Below are positions 38,597 through 46,858 of a stretch of DNA of 64,000 nt, piece by piece. The notes under the pieces were generated by a model. That model saw nothing but the letters and a program-made list of their open reading frames with translations, had not been told where the DNA came from and ran no database searches. The DNA comes from DATDFB01 sp035276475 (GTDB lineage Bacteria > Acidobacteriota > Thermoanaerobaculia > Gp7-AA8). Location of the stretch: contig DATELQ010000055.1 in assembly GCA_035276475.1 (NCBI GenBank), positions 11,472-75,471 on the forward strand, read 5' to 3'. The position numbers and the translations under genes were made by a program. Every line of letters begins with the position of its first letter. The first letter of the stretch is position 1.

Positions 38597-39476
38597 TCTG
38601 TACCTGCTCGCGGATCCGCTCGACCTCGGTTTTCAATTCTACAACGACGGTCCGCAGCGCCGCCGAGCGCGACTTCGAGCCCATCGTGTTGATCTCGCGC
38701 ACCATCTCCTGCGAGAGGAAGTCGAGCTTCTTCCCCGCCGCGTCCTTCTGCTTGAGCACCTGCTCGATCTGCTCGACGTGGTGATTCAGGCGCGTGATCT
38801 CCTCGGCGATGTCGCCGCGCTCGACCATGAGCACGACCTCCTGGGCGACCCGCTCTTCGGGCACCTGCACACCGGCCTGCTGGGCGATCTCGTTGACGCG
38901 GTTGCGGAAGGTGTCGAGGAGCTCGTTGCGGATCTCTTCGCGCAGCTCGCCGACGCGCTGCTGCAAGGTGCGGATCGTCTGCAGGCGCGAGGCGATGTCG
39001 GTGCGGAGCGACTCCCCTTCCCGCGCGCGCATGGCCCGCAGCTGCGCCAGCGCCTCGCGCACGAGCAGCGCCAGGGCGTCGCGCTCCTCGTCCGTGACCT
39101 CGGAGTCGACGGCGTCGACCTGCAGAAAGTCGGGAAGGCGGAGGAGATCGCCGCCGCTGAACGTGCCGCCGAGGCCGAGCTCGTCGGCGATGGCGCGCAG
39201 CTGCGGGATCACGTTGTTGGCGATTGGCGTGTTGATCCGCACCGCGTACTCCGGCTGCTGCGTGCGCTGCACGCGGATGGAGATGTCGAGCTTCCCGCGC
39301 GAGAAGGCCTCGGAGGCGATGGAGCGGACGAGCGACTCCAGCTCCCAGAGGTACTCGGGGAGGCGGACGGAGGTCTCGAGGAAGCGGTGGTTCACCGACT
39401 TCGCCGTGACGGCGACGTGGAAGCGCGCCGAGAGCGCGCCGGCAGAGCGGCCGAAGCCGGTCATCGAATGGATCAC
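38586..39476 (-). CDS. YicC family protein (putative endoribonuclease)
   Basis: YicC-family proteins have recently been tied to RNA decay as endoribonucleases. The 296-residue protein begins MIHSMTGFGRSAG, has the SVNHRFLETSVRLPE motif near residue 27 and ends with the conserved REINTMGSKSRSAALRTVVVELKTEVERIREQ region. The GTG at 39476 gives the canonical MIHSMTG start and overlaps the stop of the upstream acyltransferase (GTGA). The yicC-gmk-rpoZ order is widespread. Confidence 0.93.
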   Translation of the reverse strand: MIHSMTGFGRSAGALSARFHVAVTAKSVNHRFLETSVRLPEYLWELESLVRSIASEAFSRGKLDISIRVQRTQQPEYAVRINTPIANNVIPQLRAIADELGLGGTFSGGDLLRLPDFLQVDAVDSEVTDEERDALALLVREALAQLRAMRAREGESLRTDIASRLQTIRTLQQRVGELREEIRNELLDTFRNRVNEIAQQAGVQVPEERVAQEVVLMVERGDIAEEITRLNHHVEQIEQVLKQKDAAGKKLDFLSQEMVREINTMGSKSRSAALRTVVVELKTEVERIREQVQNVE

Positions 39477-40077
39477 GTCGCGATCATCCTTTCCGCTTCC
39501 GCTTCCAGCTCACTCATCACACGCTCGATGCGCAGGCGCTCCTCTTCGACATCGGCCTCACGCGGCACGACGATCGGCGTGCCGTAGAGGAAGAGCGCTT
39601 TCGTGAACGGCACCGGCACGACCATGCGGTCCCACGAGCGCAGCAACTTTTTTTTTTCGCGGCGAAGGCGATCGGCACGATCGGAAGCCCCGTCGCCTGC
39701 GCGGCGAGCACGAGGCCCGGCTTCACCACGCGGTTCGGTCCCTTCGGCCCGTCGGGCGTGAAGACGATGTTCTTGCCGTCGCGGGCGTCGCGGATCATCT
39801 CCCGCAGCGCCGCGCTGCCGCCGCGCGTCGAGGAGCCGCGCGCCGACTCCACGCCGTAGTGGTCGAAGACGCGGGCGATGTATTCGCCATCCTTCGAGCG
39901 CGAGATCATCACCACCACCGGCTTGCGCCACTTCGAATGCAACATCAGCAGCAGGTGCGCGTGCCAGAAGGCGATGATGTATTGCTTCTGGCTCGTAAGG
40001 TTCTCGGCGTTCACGTGCCGCACGCGCAGCGTGGCGTGCAGAGCGCGGATGATCCACGACGACAACAGCGAGATCAT
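39473..40077 (-). CDS. DUF374 lysophospholipid acyltransferase-like protein, split by A10 run
   Basis: The N-terminal part is read in one frame from ATG 40077 (MISLLSSWIIRALHATL, FWHAHLLLM, FTPDGPKGPN). Just after VPIAFAAKKK the frame is broken at ten T residues on the plus strand (39648-39657). The rest of the domain (LRSWDRMVVPVPFTKALFLY to SELEAEAERMIAT) continues in the -1 frame to the TGA at 39473, which overlaps the yicC start. Joined, it is about 201 residues, the family length. Causes could be an assembly error, a mutation or programmed slippage. DUF374 proteins are lipid A/LPS-linked acyltransferase relatives, in keeping with msbA and lpxB next door. Confidence 0.8.
39648..39657 (-). 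other. A10 homopolymer at a frame break (possible slippage site)
   Basis: On the coding strand the sequence is GCG followed by ten A residues and GT. Reading AAA AAA AAA then slipping back one base gives AAG TTG CTG, restoring the DUF374 frame. Runs of this length support -1 ribosomal frameshifting and transcriptional slippage in bacteria, but are also frequent assembly-error sites. Confidence 0.6.
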
Positions 40078-41978
40078 CGCGCCAGCACTCCGGTGTCTTC
40101 CTCGGCGAACTGCAGGTCGTACAGCTTGCGGTAGATCCCGCGGCGCGACAGCAGCTCCTCGTGCCGCCCGACCTCGACGATCGAGCCCTTGTCGAGGACG
40201 ACGATCTTGTCCGCCGAGCGGATCGTGGAGAGGCGGTGGGCGATGACGAGCGTGGTGCGGCCCTGCATCAGGTTGTTGAGGGCCTGCTGCACGAGCCGCT
40301 CCGACTCCGTGTCGAGCGACGACGTGGCCTCGTCGAGGACGAGGATGGGCGGGTCCTTGAAGAGCGCGCGGGCGATGGCCAGGCGCTGGCGCTGGCCGCC
40401 CGACAACAGCACGCCCCCCTCGCCGATCAGCGTGTCGTAGCCGTTCGGCAGGGAGGAGATGAACTCATGGGCGTTCGCTGCGCGCGCCGCGGCGATGACA
40501 CGATCGAGATCGGCGTCGCCGCGGCCGTAGGCGATGTTGTTGCGCACTGTGTCGTTGAAGAGCACGACTTCCTGCGTCACGAAGCCCATGAGGCCGCGCA
40601 GCGAGGGGAACGTTGCGTCGCGCACGTCGACGCCGTCGATGGTGATGCGGCCGCTGTTGACGTCGTAGAAGCGCGGCAGGAGATTGACGAAGGTCGTCTT
40701 CCCCGCGCCGCTCGAGCCGACCAGGGCCACGATCTCGCCGGGCTCGATGTCGAGATTGATGTTGCGCAACACGGGATCGCCGCCGTAGCCGAAGGTGACG
40801 TTCTCGTAGCGGATGCCGGCGCCGACGGCGTGCAGCTCCACCGCGTCGGGCTTCTCCTTCACGTCGTTGTCGATGTCGAGCATGCGGAAGACGCGCTCGG
40901 CGGCCGACAGCGCCGTGTTCACGGAGAGGTTCACGCGATTGAGCTTCTTGATCGGCGCCCACATCGCCGCCATGGCGGCGACGAAGGCGACGAACTGCCC
41001 CATCGTCAGCGTGTGCGTCACGACGATGCGGTTGTGCGCATACCAGAAGAGCATCAGCGCGCAGACGCCGGCCAGGAGCTCGAGCACGGGCGACGTCGAG
41101 GCCTGGATGCGCTGGGCTTTGAGCGACGACTCCAGGTGCCGCTTCGTGGCCGCCTGGAAGCGGGCGATCTCGAACTTCTCCATGGTGAACGACTTGACGA
41201 TGCGCACGCCGCGGATCGTCTCCTCGAGGATCGTCGCCAGGTCGGCCATCCGCTCCTGCGAGCGGTGCGTGGTCTTGCGCAGCCGCCGCCCGAAGTGCGC
41301 GATCGGCACGACGATGACGGGCGCGACGAAGAAGCAGAGGATGGCCAGCTGCGTGTTGGAGATGAAGACGTAGGCGATGAGCAGCACGAGGGTGATCGAC
41401 TCTTCGATGAGGTCGCCCATGCGCGTCGAGACCGCGGCCTGGATGGCGTCGGCGTCGGAGACGAGGCGGCTGACCATCTCCCCCGTCGAGCGCTCGGCGA
41501 AGAATCGATGCGACTGGTTGATGATCCGCTCGTACAGCGCGTCGCGCAGGTCGCGCACGGTCGACAAGCCGACTTTCTGGAACGCGTACTCCGAGAAGAA
41601 TCCCGCAAAGGCCCGGAAGAGGAAGACGATCCCGAGCAGCCACAAGATCCGCTTCCACTTCTCGTGGCGCTGCCCCTCGGCGTTCCACCAGTGATGCCAG
41701 GCGTCCTGCGCGTTGTCGTAGAAATTGATGACCGTGCCGCGCTGCCCCTGCGGCAGGTTGCGCTTGAGGATCACGTCGGTGAAGCGCTGCTTGACCGAGG
41801 TGTCGGGGGCCTTGGTCTTCTGCATGTGCGGCGGCGAGAGGACGTCGTCGAAGAGCGGCTGCACCAGCGCCATGAGGGCGGTCTGCGTGGCCGCGAACAT
41901 CACCATCGAGGCGATGGCGATGAGGGCCCAGCCGCGATAGCGGCGCAGATGCGCGTACAGCCGGCGCAGGACGCTCAT
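40074..41978 (-). CDS. lipid A export ABC transporter, MsbA-like
   Basis: This 634-residue half-transporter has an N-terminal six-helix membrane domain (about 1-350) and a C-terminal ATPase. It shows Walker A GSSGAGKTT, signature LSGGQRQRLAIARAL and Walker B PILVLDEATSSLD. A roughly 60-residue insert after the first membrane helix (residues about 50-110) is larger than in E. coli MsbA. ATG 41978 overlaps the lpxB stop as ATGA. Position between lpxB and an acyltransferase strongly suggests flipping of lipid A-core. Confidence 0.92.
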   Translation of the reverse strand: MSVLRRLYAHLRRYRGWALIAIASMVMFAATQTALMALVQPLFDDVLSPPHMQKTKAPDTSVKQRFTDVILKRNLPQGQRGTVINFYDNAQDAWHHWWNAEGQRHEKWKRILWLLGIVFLFRAFAGFFSEYAFQKVGLSTVRDLRDALYERIINQSHRFFAERSTGEMVSRLVSDADAIQAAVSTRMGDLIEESITLVLLIAYVFISNTQLAILCFFVAPVIVVPIAHFGRRLRKTTHRSQERMADLATILEETIRGVRIVKSFTMEKFEIARFQAATKRHLESSLKAQRIQASTSPVLELLAGVCALMLFWYAHNRIVVTHTLTMGQFVAFVAAMAAMWAPIKKLNRVNLSVNTALSAAERVFRMLDIDNDVKEKPDAVELHAVGAGIRYENVTFGYGGDPVLRNINLDIEPGEIVALVGSSGAGKTTFVNLLPRFYDVNSGRITIDGVDVRDATFPSLRGLMGFVTQEVVLFNDTVRNNIAYGRGDADLDRVIAAARAANAHEFISSLPNGYDTLIGEGGVLLSGGQRQRLAIARALFKDPPILVLDEATSSLDTESERLVQQALNNLMQGRTTLVIAHRLSTIRSADKIVVLDKGSIVEVGRHEELLSRRGIYRKLYDLQFAEEDTGVLAR

Positions 41979-43078
41979 GCGGTCAGTGTACCCATGATCG
42001 TCTCCGCAGCGCGCCGGCTCGCGCCGGGACCGCCGAGCTTTTCGCGCACCGCCGCCAGCTCCGCGCGCAGCCGCGCGTGCGCCTCCGGCGCACACATGGC
42101 GCGCACTTCCGAGGCGATGCGCTGTCCATTCACGTCGTGCTGAATCAGCTCCGGCACGACCTTCTTCCCCGCCACGATGTTGACCAGGCTGAAATGCGGG
42201 ACCTTCACGACGCGCTGGGCGATCCAGTGCGTGGCCCGCGTCAGCCGATACATGACGATGACCGGCACCCCCACGACGGCGCATTCGAGCGTGGCCGTGC
42301 CGCTCGAGGAGAGCGCCACGTCGGCCGCGGCGATCGATTCCGCGCCGTGCGACTCGATGCGCACGATGACGCCGCTCCTCGACATCAGCTCCAGGAGCTC
42401 CGCCGCCGCGATCGTCGGCGCGCGCACGATCCAGGCGTCGACGGCGCGCTCCTTCTGCAATACCGCGACGGCGTCGAGCATCGCCGGAAGCAGCGTCCGC
42501 ACTTCGTGTTTGCGCGATCCCGGCAACAGCGTCACGCGCAGCGGCTCGTGCGGCGGCTCGTCGGCGCGCCGCACGCCGCCGAGCTCGTCGATCAGCGGAT
42601 GGCCGACGTACGTGACTGGCACGCGGTGCTTGGCGTAGAACTCCTCCTCGAACGGGAAGAGGACGATCATCCGGTCGACGACCTGCTCGATCTGCTTGAC
42701 CCTCCCCTGCCGCCACGCCCACACCTGCGGCGAGATGTAGTAGACGACGCGCAGGCCGAGCTCGCGGCACTTCTCGGCCAGGCGCAGGTTGAATCCGGGG
42801 TAGTCGACGAGCATCACGCCATCCGGTTTTTCTACGGAGAGCGCGGCCACCATGTCGTCGAAGATGCGCCGGAACTTGCGGTACTGGCGCAGGACGTTGA
42901 AGAGGCCGACGATGCCCATTTCCTTGGCGTGATGGAGCACCCGCATGCCCTCGGCGCCGAGGAGATCGCCGCCGATGCCGAAGGTCTCGAGCGTGGGGTC
43001 GAGCGCTTTCAACTCGCGCACGACCTCGGCCGCATGAAGATCGCCGGATGCTTCGCCGGCGACGATGGCCAGCTTCAT
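41975..43078 (-). CDS. lpxB: lipid-A-disaccharide synthase
   Basis: LpxB joins UDP-2,3-diacylglucosamine to lipid X, forming the lipid A disaccharide. The 367-residue protein has the N-terminal VAGEASGDLHAAEVV motif, VDYPGFNLRLA, YYISPQVWAWRQGRV, LLPGSRKHEV and SSGTATLE motifs, all diagnostic. ATG 43078 overlaps the stop of the small membrane protein gene by four bases. Together with the msbA-like exporter and DUF374 gene it forms a lipid A segment within the long leftward chain. Confidence 0.96.
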   Translation of the reverse strand: MKLAIVAGEASGDLHAAEVVRELKALDPTLETFGIGGDLLGAEGMRVLHHAKEMGIVGLFNVLRQYRKFRRIFDDMVAALSVEKPDGVMLVDYPGFNLRLAEKCRELGLRVVYYISPQVWAWRQGRVKQIEQVVDRMIVLFPFEEEFYAKHRVPVTYVGHPLIDELGGVRRADEPPHEPLRVTLLPGSRKHEVRTLLPAMLDAVAVLQKERAVDAWIVRAPTIAAAELLELMSRSGVIVRIESHGAESIAAADVALSSSGTATLECAVVGVPVIVMYRLTRATHWIAQRVVKVPHFSLVNIVAGKKVVPELIQHDVNGQRIASEVRAMCAPEAHARLRAELAAVREKLGGPGASRRAAETIMGTLTA

Positions 43079-43263
43079 CGATGTAACGGGAAGGGGTACA
43101 TCACCCACGCCAGCGCAATGCCGCCGACGACGAGGCCGATGACGACGAAGAGGAAGAAGCGGATGCGCTCTTCGCGGCCGCTCTTCCACAGCAGGGTGAA
43201 GAAGAGTCCCGTGGCGACGGCGTAGAGGACCATCAGGACGATGTGGTTGCGCAGCAGGCTCAT
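43075..43263 (-). CDS. small membrane protein
   Basis: This 62-residue protein has two hydrophobic segments (HIVLMVLYAVATGLFFTLLW and FFLFVVIGLVVGGIALAWVM) with a charged loop SGREERIR between. It overlaps both neighbours by four bases (ATGA at each end), which strongly supports translation. No family was recognised. Its constant tight coupling to lpxB suggests an accessory membrane role. Confidence 0.75.
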   Translation of the reverse strand: MSLLRNHIVLMVLYAVATGLFFTLLWKSGREERIRFFLFVVIGLVVGGIALAWVMYPFPLHR

Positions 43264-43631
43264 TCCTTCCGCCCCTCGGAGATGTCGAAGACGTCGAGCA
43301 CGAGCAGGAGGTTCATGAGGCCCGCCGTGATGATGAACGCGGTCCCGTGCTCGTACGTGATGGAGGTGATGTCGCCCTGCACGCCTTTGAGATCGGCGAT
43401 CCAGTAGAGCAGCCCGGCGCCCATCGATCCGAACGACGCCAGGAGGCGCAGGAGCGACCCGCCGGTGCGCGTGACGGTGTAGAGATCGCCGTCGACGCCG
43501 AGGCCGATGAAGAACATGACGAGAACGATGCAGAAGTAGGTGATGGCGCGCGCCCGGCGTTGCAGGTAGAGGTGCCCGGCGCCGGGAACGAGATACGCCA
43601 GCACCATCGCGAACACGGTGCGGGACTTCAC
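43260..43631 (-). CDS. DUF6677-like membrane protein
   Basis: This 123-residue protein has about four hydrophobic segments. It begins MKSRTVFAMVLAYLVPGAGHLYLQRRARAI, resembling small TM2/DUF6677-type proteins common in Acidobacteriota. Function unknown. The GTG at 43631 overlaps the HIT stop as GTGA, and its own stop overlaps the next start as ATGA. Confidence 0.75.
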   Translation of the reverse strand: MKSRTVFAMVLAYLVPGAGHLYLQRRARAITYFCIVLVMFFIGLGVDGDLYTVTRTGGSLLRLLASFGSMGAGLLYWIADLKGVQGDITSITYEHGTAFIITAGLMNLLLVLDVFDISEGRKE

Positions 43632-44137
43632 TCGAAGAGGTCCTTTCGAATGGTTTGGAAGTGCGGCTCGAGCTTGTCGAAGGTGGCGTCGAGCTCCTCG
43701 GGGACGAGGCGCGTGCGCGCCGTGACGGTCATGAAGTTCGTGTCCCCTCCCCAGCGCGGCACGATGTGGAGGTGGTAGTGATCGGCCACGCCCGCGCCGG
43801 CGACCTGCCCGAAGTTCATGCCGACGTTGAAGCCGTCGGGACGGTAGACGTCGGCGAGGATGCGCTGGGCCTCGGCGGTGAGCCGGATGAGGGCGCGCAG
43901 CGAGGCGTCCGTGCTGTCGAAGAGCCGCGCCTCGTGCGCGACCGGCGCGACCATCAAGTGGCCGTTGGTGTAGGGATAGCGGTTGAGCATGACCAGGGCT
44001 TGCTTGTTTCGGTAGACGGTGAGAGCTTCACGCGGGTTCTGAGTGGAGGCAGCGATGCAGAAGATGCAACCCTGCGGCTGCTCGCTTTTCGGCGAGGTCA
44101 AGTAGGGATACCTCCAGGGTGTGAAGAGGATTTCCAT
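43628..44137 (-). CDS. HIT family nucleotide hydrolase/transferase
   Basis: The 169-residue protein has the histidine triad HYHLHIVPRW with histidines at 120, 122 and 124, and a zinc-type Cys pair at 24 and 27 (CIFC), as in the Ap4A phosphorylase/hydrolase-like branch. It probably acts on dinucleoside polyphosphates or nucleoside phosphoramidates. ATG 44137 starts just beyond a heptamer-phased repeat that fills the gap from the HU gene. Confidence 0.92.
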   Translation of the reverse strand: MEILFTPWRYPYLTSPKSEQPQGCIFCIAASTQNPREALTVYRNKQALVMLNRYPYTNGHLMVAPVAHEARLFDSTDASLRALIRLTAEAQRILADVYRPDGFNVGMNFGQVAGAGVADHYHLHIVPRWGGDTNFMTVTARTRLVPEELDATFDKLEPHFQTIRKDLFE

Positions 44138-44146
44138 GGAACCGAA

Positions 44147-44223
44147 GAAATTCGAATTCCGAATTGCGAATTCAGAATTGAGAATTCATTCTTCATTCTT
44201 AATTCGGCATTCGCAATTCACTA
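44147..44223. repeat. heptamer-phased hairpin between HU and HIT genes
   Basis: Eleven consecutive 7-base units run without a phase break from 44147 to 44223. Six are of the GAATTNN type (44147-44188) and five of the inverted TTCNNNA type (44189-44223). The last unit contains the HU stop codon (TAG at 44223-44221). There is no spacer between arms. The repeat and a ten-base flank fill the whole gap between the HU stop and the HIT ATG. Confidence 0.88.
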
Positions 44224-44604
44224 TTCTTCGTTGTCGTCCTCATCATCAGGCCCAACATCCACTACCTCTCCCCCCATCGTCTTATTGATCAACTCCTTCA
44301 ATTCCTTCCCCGGCTTGAAGTACGGGATCTTCTTCGACGGCACTTCCACCTTCTCGCCGGTCTTGGGGTTGCGGCCGGTGCGGGACTTGCGGCTGCGCAG
44401 GCGGAAGCTGCCGAAGCCGCGCAACTCGATCTTCTGTCCGGAGCGGAGCGAGTCGACGATCGAGTCGAAGACGATGTTGACGATCGTCTCGGCCTGCTTC
44501 TTGGTGAGCTGCACGACGCGCGCGACCTCGTCGACGAGCTCCGCCTTCGTCATCACGCCCGCTTTGGCTTCAGTCCCTTCCTCAGCTTCAGGCTGGTGGT
44601 CCAA
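44221..44604 (-). CDS. HU/IHF family DNA-binding protein
   Basis: This nucleoid protein of 127 residues has the HU/IHF fold at residues about 18-108 (MTKAELVDEVARVVQLTKKQ, GQKIELRGFGSFRLR, RTGRNPKTGEKVEVPSKKIPYF). It carries an N-terminal acidic extension and an acidic tail (GPDDEDDNEE). The TTG at 44604 is chosen because AGGAGG lies five bases upstream; an ATG at 44553 would give a plain 110-residue HU. It follows rpsA by 12 bases, as ihfB follows rpsA in proteobacteria. Confidence 0.9.
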   Translation of the reverse strand: MDHQPEAEEGTEAKAGVMTKAELVDEVARVVQLTKKQAETIVNIVFDSIVDSLRSGQKIELRGFGSFRLRSRKSRTGRNPKTGEKVEVPSKKIPYFKPGKELKELINKTMGGEVVDVGPDDEDDNEE

Positions 44605-44616
44605 AGGTTCCTCCTC

Positions 44617-46329
44617 TTACTCGTGCTTCGCCGGTTCCGGCTCAGAATGATCGTCGCCGCCGCCGCTGCTGTCGCCGCCCAACTGCGCGCGCTCCTCGTC
44701 CGTCAGCGGCGGGACGTCGCGCGTCGACAGGCCGATCTTCTTGTCGTTCCAATCGATCTTGATGATCCGCGCCCGCACCGGCTCGCCGATGTGGAAGAGC
44801 TTGTCGAGCTTCTGCTTGCTGTCGCGCTGGATCTCCGACACGTGCGCGAGGCCCTCGACGCCGTCGGCGACGCGGATGAAGAGCCCGAAGTCCGTGATCT
44901 TCGCCACCGTGCCGACCACGTCCTCGCCGACGTTGTGGGCTTTCGCGAAGTTGTCCCACTCGTTCGGCAGGAACTCCTTGATCGAGAGCGACAGGCGCTG
45001 GTTCTCGCCATCGACATTGATGACGCGCGCCTGCACGGTGTCGCCCTTCTTCAGCACCTCGTTCGGGTGCTTCAAGCGCCGGTTCCACGACATGTCGGAG
45101 ATGTGGATCAGACCGTCGATCCCCTCTTCCACTTCGACGAAGGCGCCGAAGTCCGTGAGGTTGCGGACGCGGCCGCTGATCACGGTGCCGACCGGATAGC
45201 GCTCCGAGATCGTGTCCCACGGGTTCTGCTCGAGCGCTTTGAGCGACAGCGAGATGCGGCGGTTCGGGACGTTGACGTCGGTGACGACGGCTTCGACTTC
45301 GTCGCCGATGTTGAGAAGCTTCGACGGGCGGACCTTCTTCGTCCACGACATCTCGGAGACGTGGATCAGCCCCTCGACGCCTTCCTCGAGCTCGACGAAG
45401 GCGCCGTAATCCGTGAGCGAGACGACGCGGCCGCGGACTTTCGTGCCGAGGGGGTAGCGCTCGACGACGTCGGTCCAGGGGTCCTGCCCCTTCTGCTTGT
45501 AGCCGAGCGACACGCGCTCCGCGGCGGGATCGAATTTGAGGACGAGGACTTCGATCTCGTCGCCGACGTTGAAGTATTCGGAGGGGTGCGTGACGCGGCC
45601 CCAGGAGATGTCGGTGATGTGGAGCAGGCCGTCGACGCCGCCCAGGTCGACGAAGACGCCGTAGTCCGTGATGTTCTTGACGACGCCGTGCGTGAGCTGA
45701 CCTTCCTGGAGGCGCCCGAACGTCTCGGCCTTCTGCGCGGCCTGCTCGACTTCGAGGATGGCCCGGCGCGAGAGGACGACGTTGTTCCGCTTCTTGTCGA
45801 AAGAGACGATTTTGAATTTGTATTCGTGGCCGCGCAGGGCGTCGAGGTTCTTGATCGGCTTCGTGTCGATGAGCGACCCCGGCAGGAAGGCCTTGATGCC
45901 GCCGACGTCGACGGAGAGCCCGCCCTTGACGCGGTCGACGACGCGGCCGCTGATGGGCTGCTCGCTCTTGTACGCGGCTTCGATCTCGTCCCAGATCCGC
46001 ATCCGCGCCGCTTTTTCGCGGGAGAGGATGACGTAGCCGGAGGGGTCTTCGAGGCGCTCGACGAAGACTTCGATGTCTTCGCCCGGCTTGACGCGCACTT
46101 TGCCGTCGTGCCCGGTGACTTCGCCGATGGGCAGGAGTCCCTCGGACTTGGCGCCGACGTCGACGACGACGTCGGAGGGGGTGAGTTTCACGACGCGTCC
46201 GCGGACGATCTCCCCTTCGGCGATGTTGGACTTCTCATAGAGATTGAGAAGCTCGTCCATGCCGAGGCCTTCCAGGTCGTTGTTCCGGAGCGGCTTTTTC
46301 TGGTTGTTCGGATCGTCACCTGACGCCAT
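44617..46329 (-). CDS. rpsA: 30S ribosomal protein S1
   Basis: S1 binds mRNA and helps initiation on structured leaders. The 570-residue protein has consecutive S1 OB-fold repeats (six by eye), each showing the pattern G-x-V-x-x-(I/L)-T-D-(F/Y)-G-(A/L)-F-(V/I)-(D/E), for example NITDYGVFVDLGGVDGLLHI and NLTDFGAFVEVEEGIDGLIH. The tail is acidic (GGDDHSEPEPAKHE). ATG 46329 has a GGAGGT site about 10 bases upstream. A sigma-70 promoter lies about 100 bases upstream, leaving a structured leader. Confidence 0.96.
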   Translation of the reverse strand: MASGDDPNNQKKPLRNNDLEGLGMDELLNLYEKSNIAEGEIVRGRVVKLTPSDVVVDVGAKSEGLLPIGEVTGHDGKVRVKPGEDIEVFVERLEDPSGYVILSREKAARMRIWDEIEAAYKSEQPISGRVVDRVKGGLSVDVGGIKAFLPGSLIDTKPIKNLDALRGHEYKFKIVSFDKKRNNVVLSRRAILEVEQAAQKAETFGRLQEGQLTHGVVKNITDYGVFVDLGGVDGLLHITDISWGRVTHPSEYFNVGDEIEVLVLKFDPAAERVSLGYKQKGQDPWTDVVERYPLGTKVRGRVVSLTDYGAFVELEEGVEGLIHVSEMSWTKKVRPSKLLNIGDEVEAVVTDVNVPNRRISLSLKALEQNPWDTISERYPVGTVISGRVRNLTDFGAFVEVEEGIDGLIHISDMSWNRRLKHPNEVLKKGDTVQARVINVDGENQRLSLSIKEFLPNEWDNFAKAHNVGEDVVGTVAKITDFGLFIRVADGVEGLAHVSEIQRDSKQKLDKLFHIGEPVRARIIKIDWNDKKIGLSTRDVPPLTDEERAQLGGDSSGGGDDHSEPEPAKHE

Positions 46330-46430
46330 GAAGCGGGATACCTCCGTGGGCTAGCCCCGCGAGTACCGATCCGGTCGCGAAGGGCCGCGACGAGGCGCAA
46401 AACAACCGTAAGTTGTTGATACGCGTCGAA
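46330..46430 (-). promoter_or_regulatory. rpsA 5' leader with hairpins
   Basis: The predicted leader of about 100 bases contains AACAAC/GTTGTT (46402-46418 region) and GTCGCG/CGCGAC (46373-46392 region) stem-loops before the GGAGGT site. In E. coli S1 represses its own translation through a structured leader; a similar function here is inference. Confidence 0.4.
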
Positions 46431-46436
46431 ATCGGG

Positions 46437-46465
46437 AGTTTAGCGACGGGCGCGCAAGGCGTCAA
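46437..46465 (-). promoter_or_regulatory. sigma-70 promoter of rpsA
   Basis: TTGACG (46465-46460), a 17-base spacer and TAAACT (46442-46437) form the best sigma-70 promoter in the window, facing rpsA. It lies in the gap between the PIN gene and rpsA and probably drives the long rpsA-to-coaBC chain. Confidence 0.75.
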
Positions 46466-46477
46466 GGAATTAGGGGT

Positions 46478-46858
46478 TTAGAGGCGGTGGGCGGAGGGGA
46501 GCTTGGCGAGGTCACGATCGAAGGTGCCGAGAGGGAGATGCCCGGCCTTGCGGGCGATCTCGAGAATGAGGCAGTCGGCGAGGCCGAGGGAGGGCTTGCG
46601 GCGGTAATGGTCGAGGGCCGCGGCTACGGTGTCGCTGTCCTGCAGCGTCAGTTTGTCGTGCTCGAGAAGCATTTCGACGATTCTCGCAATCTCTGCATCG
46701 GAAAGGCCGTACGTCCCGCCAAGGACCCAAGCCATCTCCACGACGACGATATAGGAGACCCATCCCCCCTTTTGGATGAACTCCTCGGCGATGGCAACCT
46801 GCGGCTCGTCGTCACGGATGAAAAGGCGCACGACGACGTTCGTGTCAACGGCGACCAT
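46478..46858 (-). CDS. PIN-domain toxin, VapC-like
   Basis: This 126-residue PIN-domain ribonuclease has the acidic catalytic residues in place: Asp in AVDTNVVVR, Glu in VVEMAWVLGG, Asp in LADCLILE and Asp in GTFDRDL. ATG 46858 overlaps the antitoxin gene by 14 bases. All active-site positions are intact, so it should be functional. The RNA target is unknown. Confidence 0.88.
   Translation of the reverse strand: MVAVDTNVVVRLFIRDDEPQVAIAEEFIQKGGWVSYIVVVEMAWVLGGTYGLSDAEIARIVEMLLEHDKLTLQDSDTVAAALDHYRRKPSLGLADCLILEIARKAGHLPLGTFDRDLAKLPSAHRL

Noticed and set aside
42617..42633. Possible sigma-54 promoter (TGGCACG with a TTGG downstream)
   Set aside because: The spacing is six bases rather than four, the -12 element is TTGG and not TTGC, and it lies inside lpxB.
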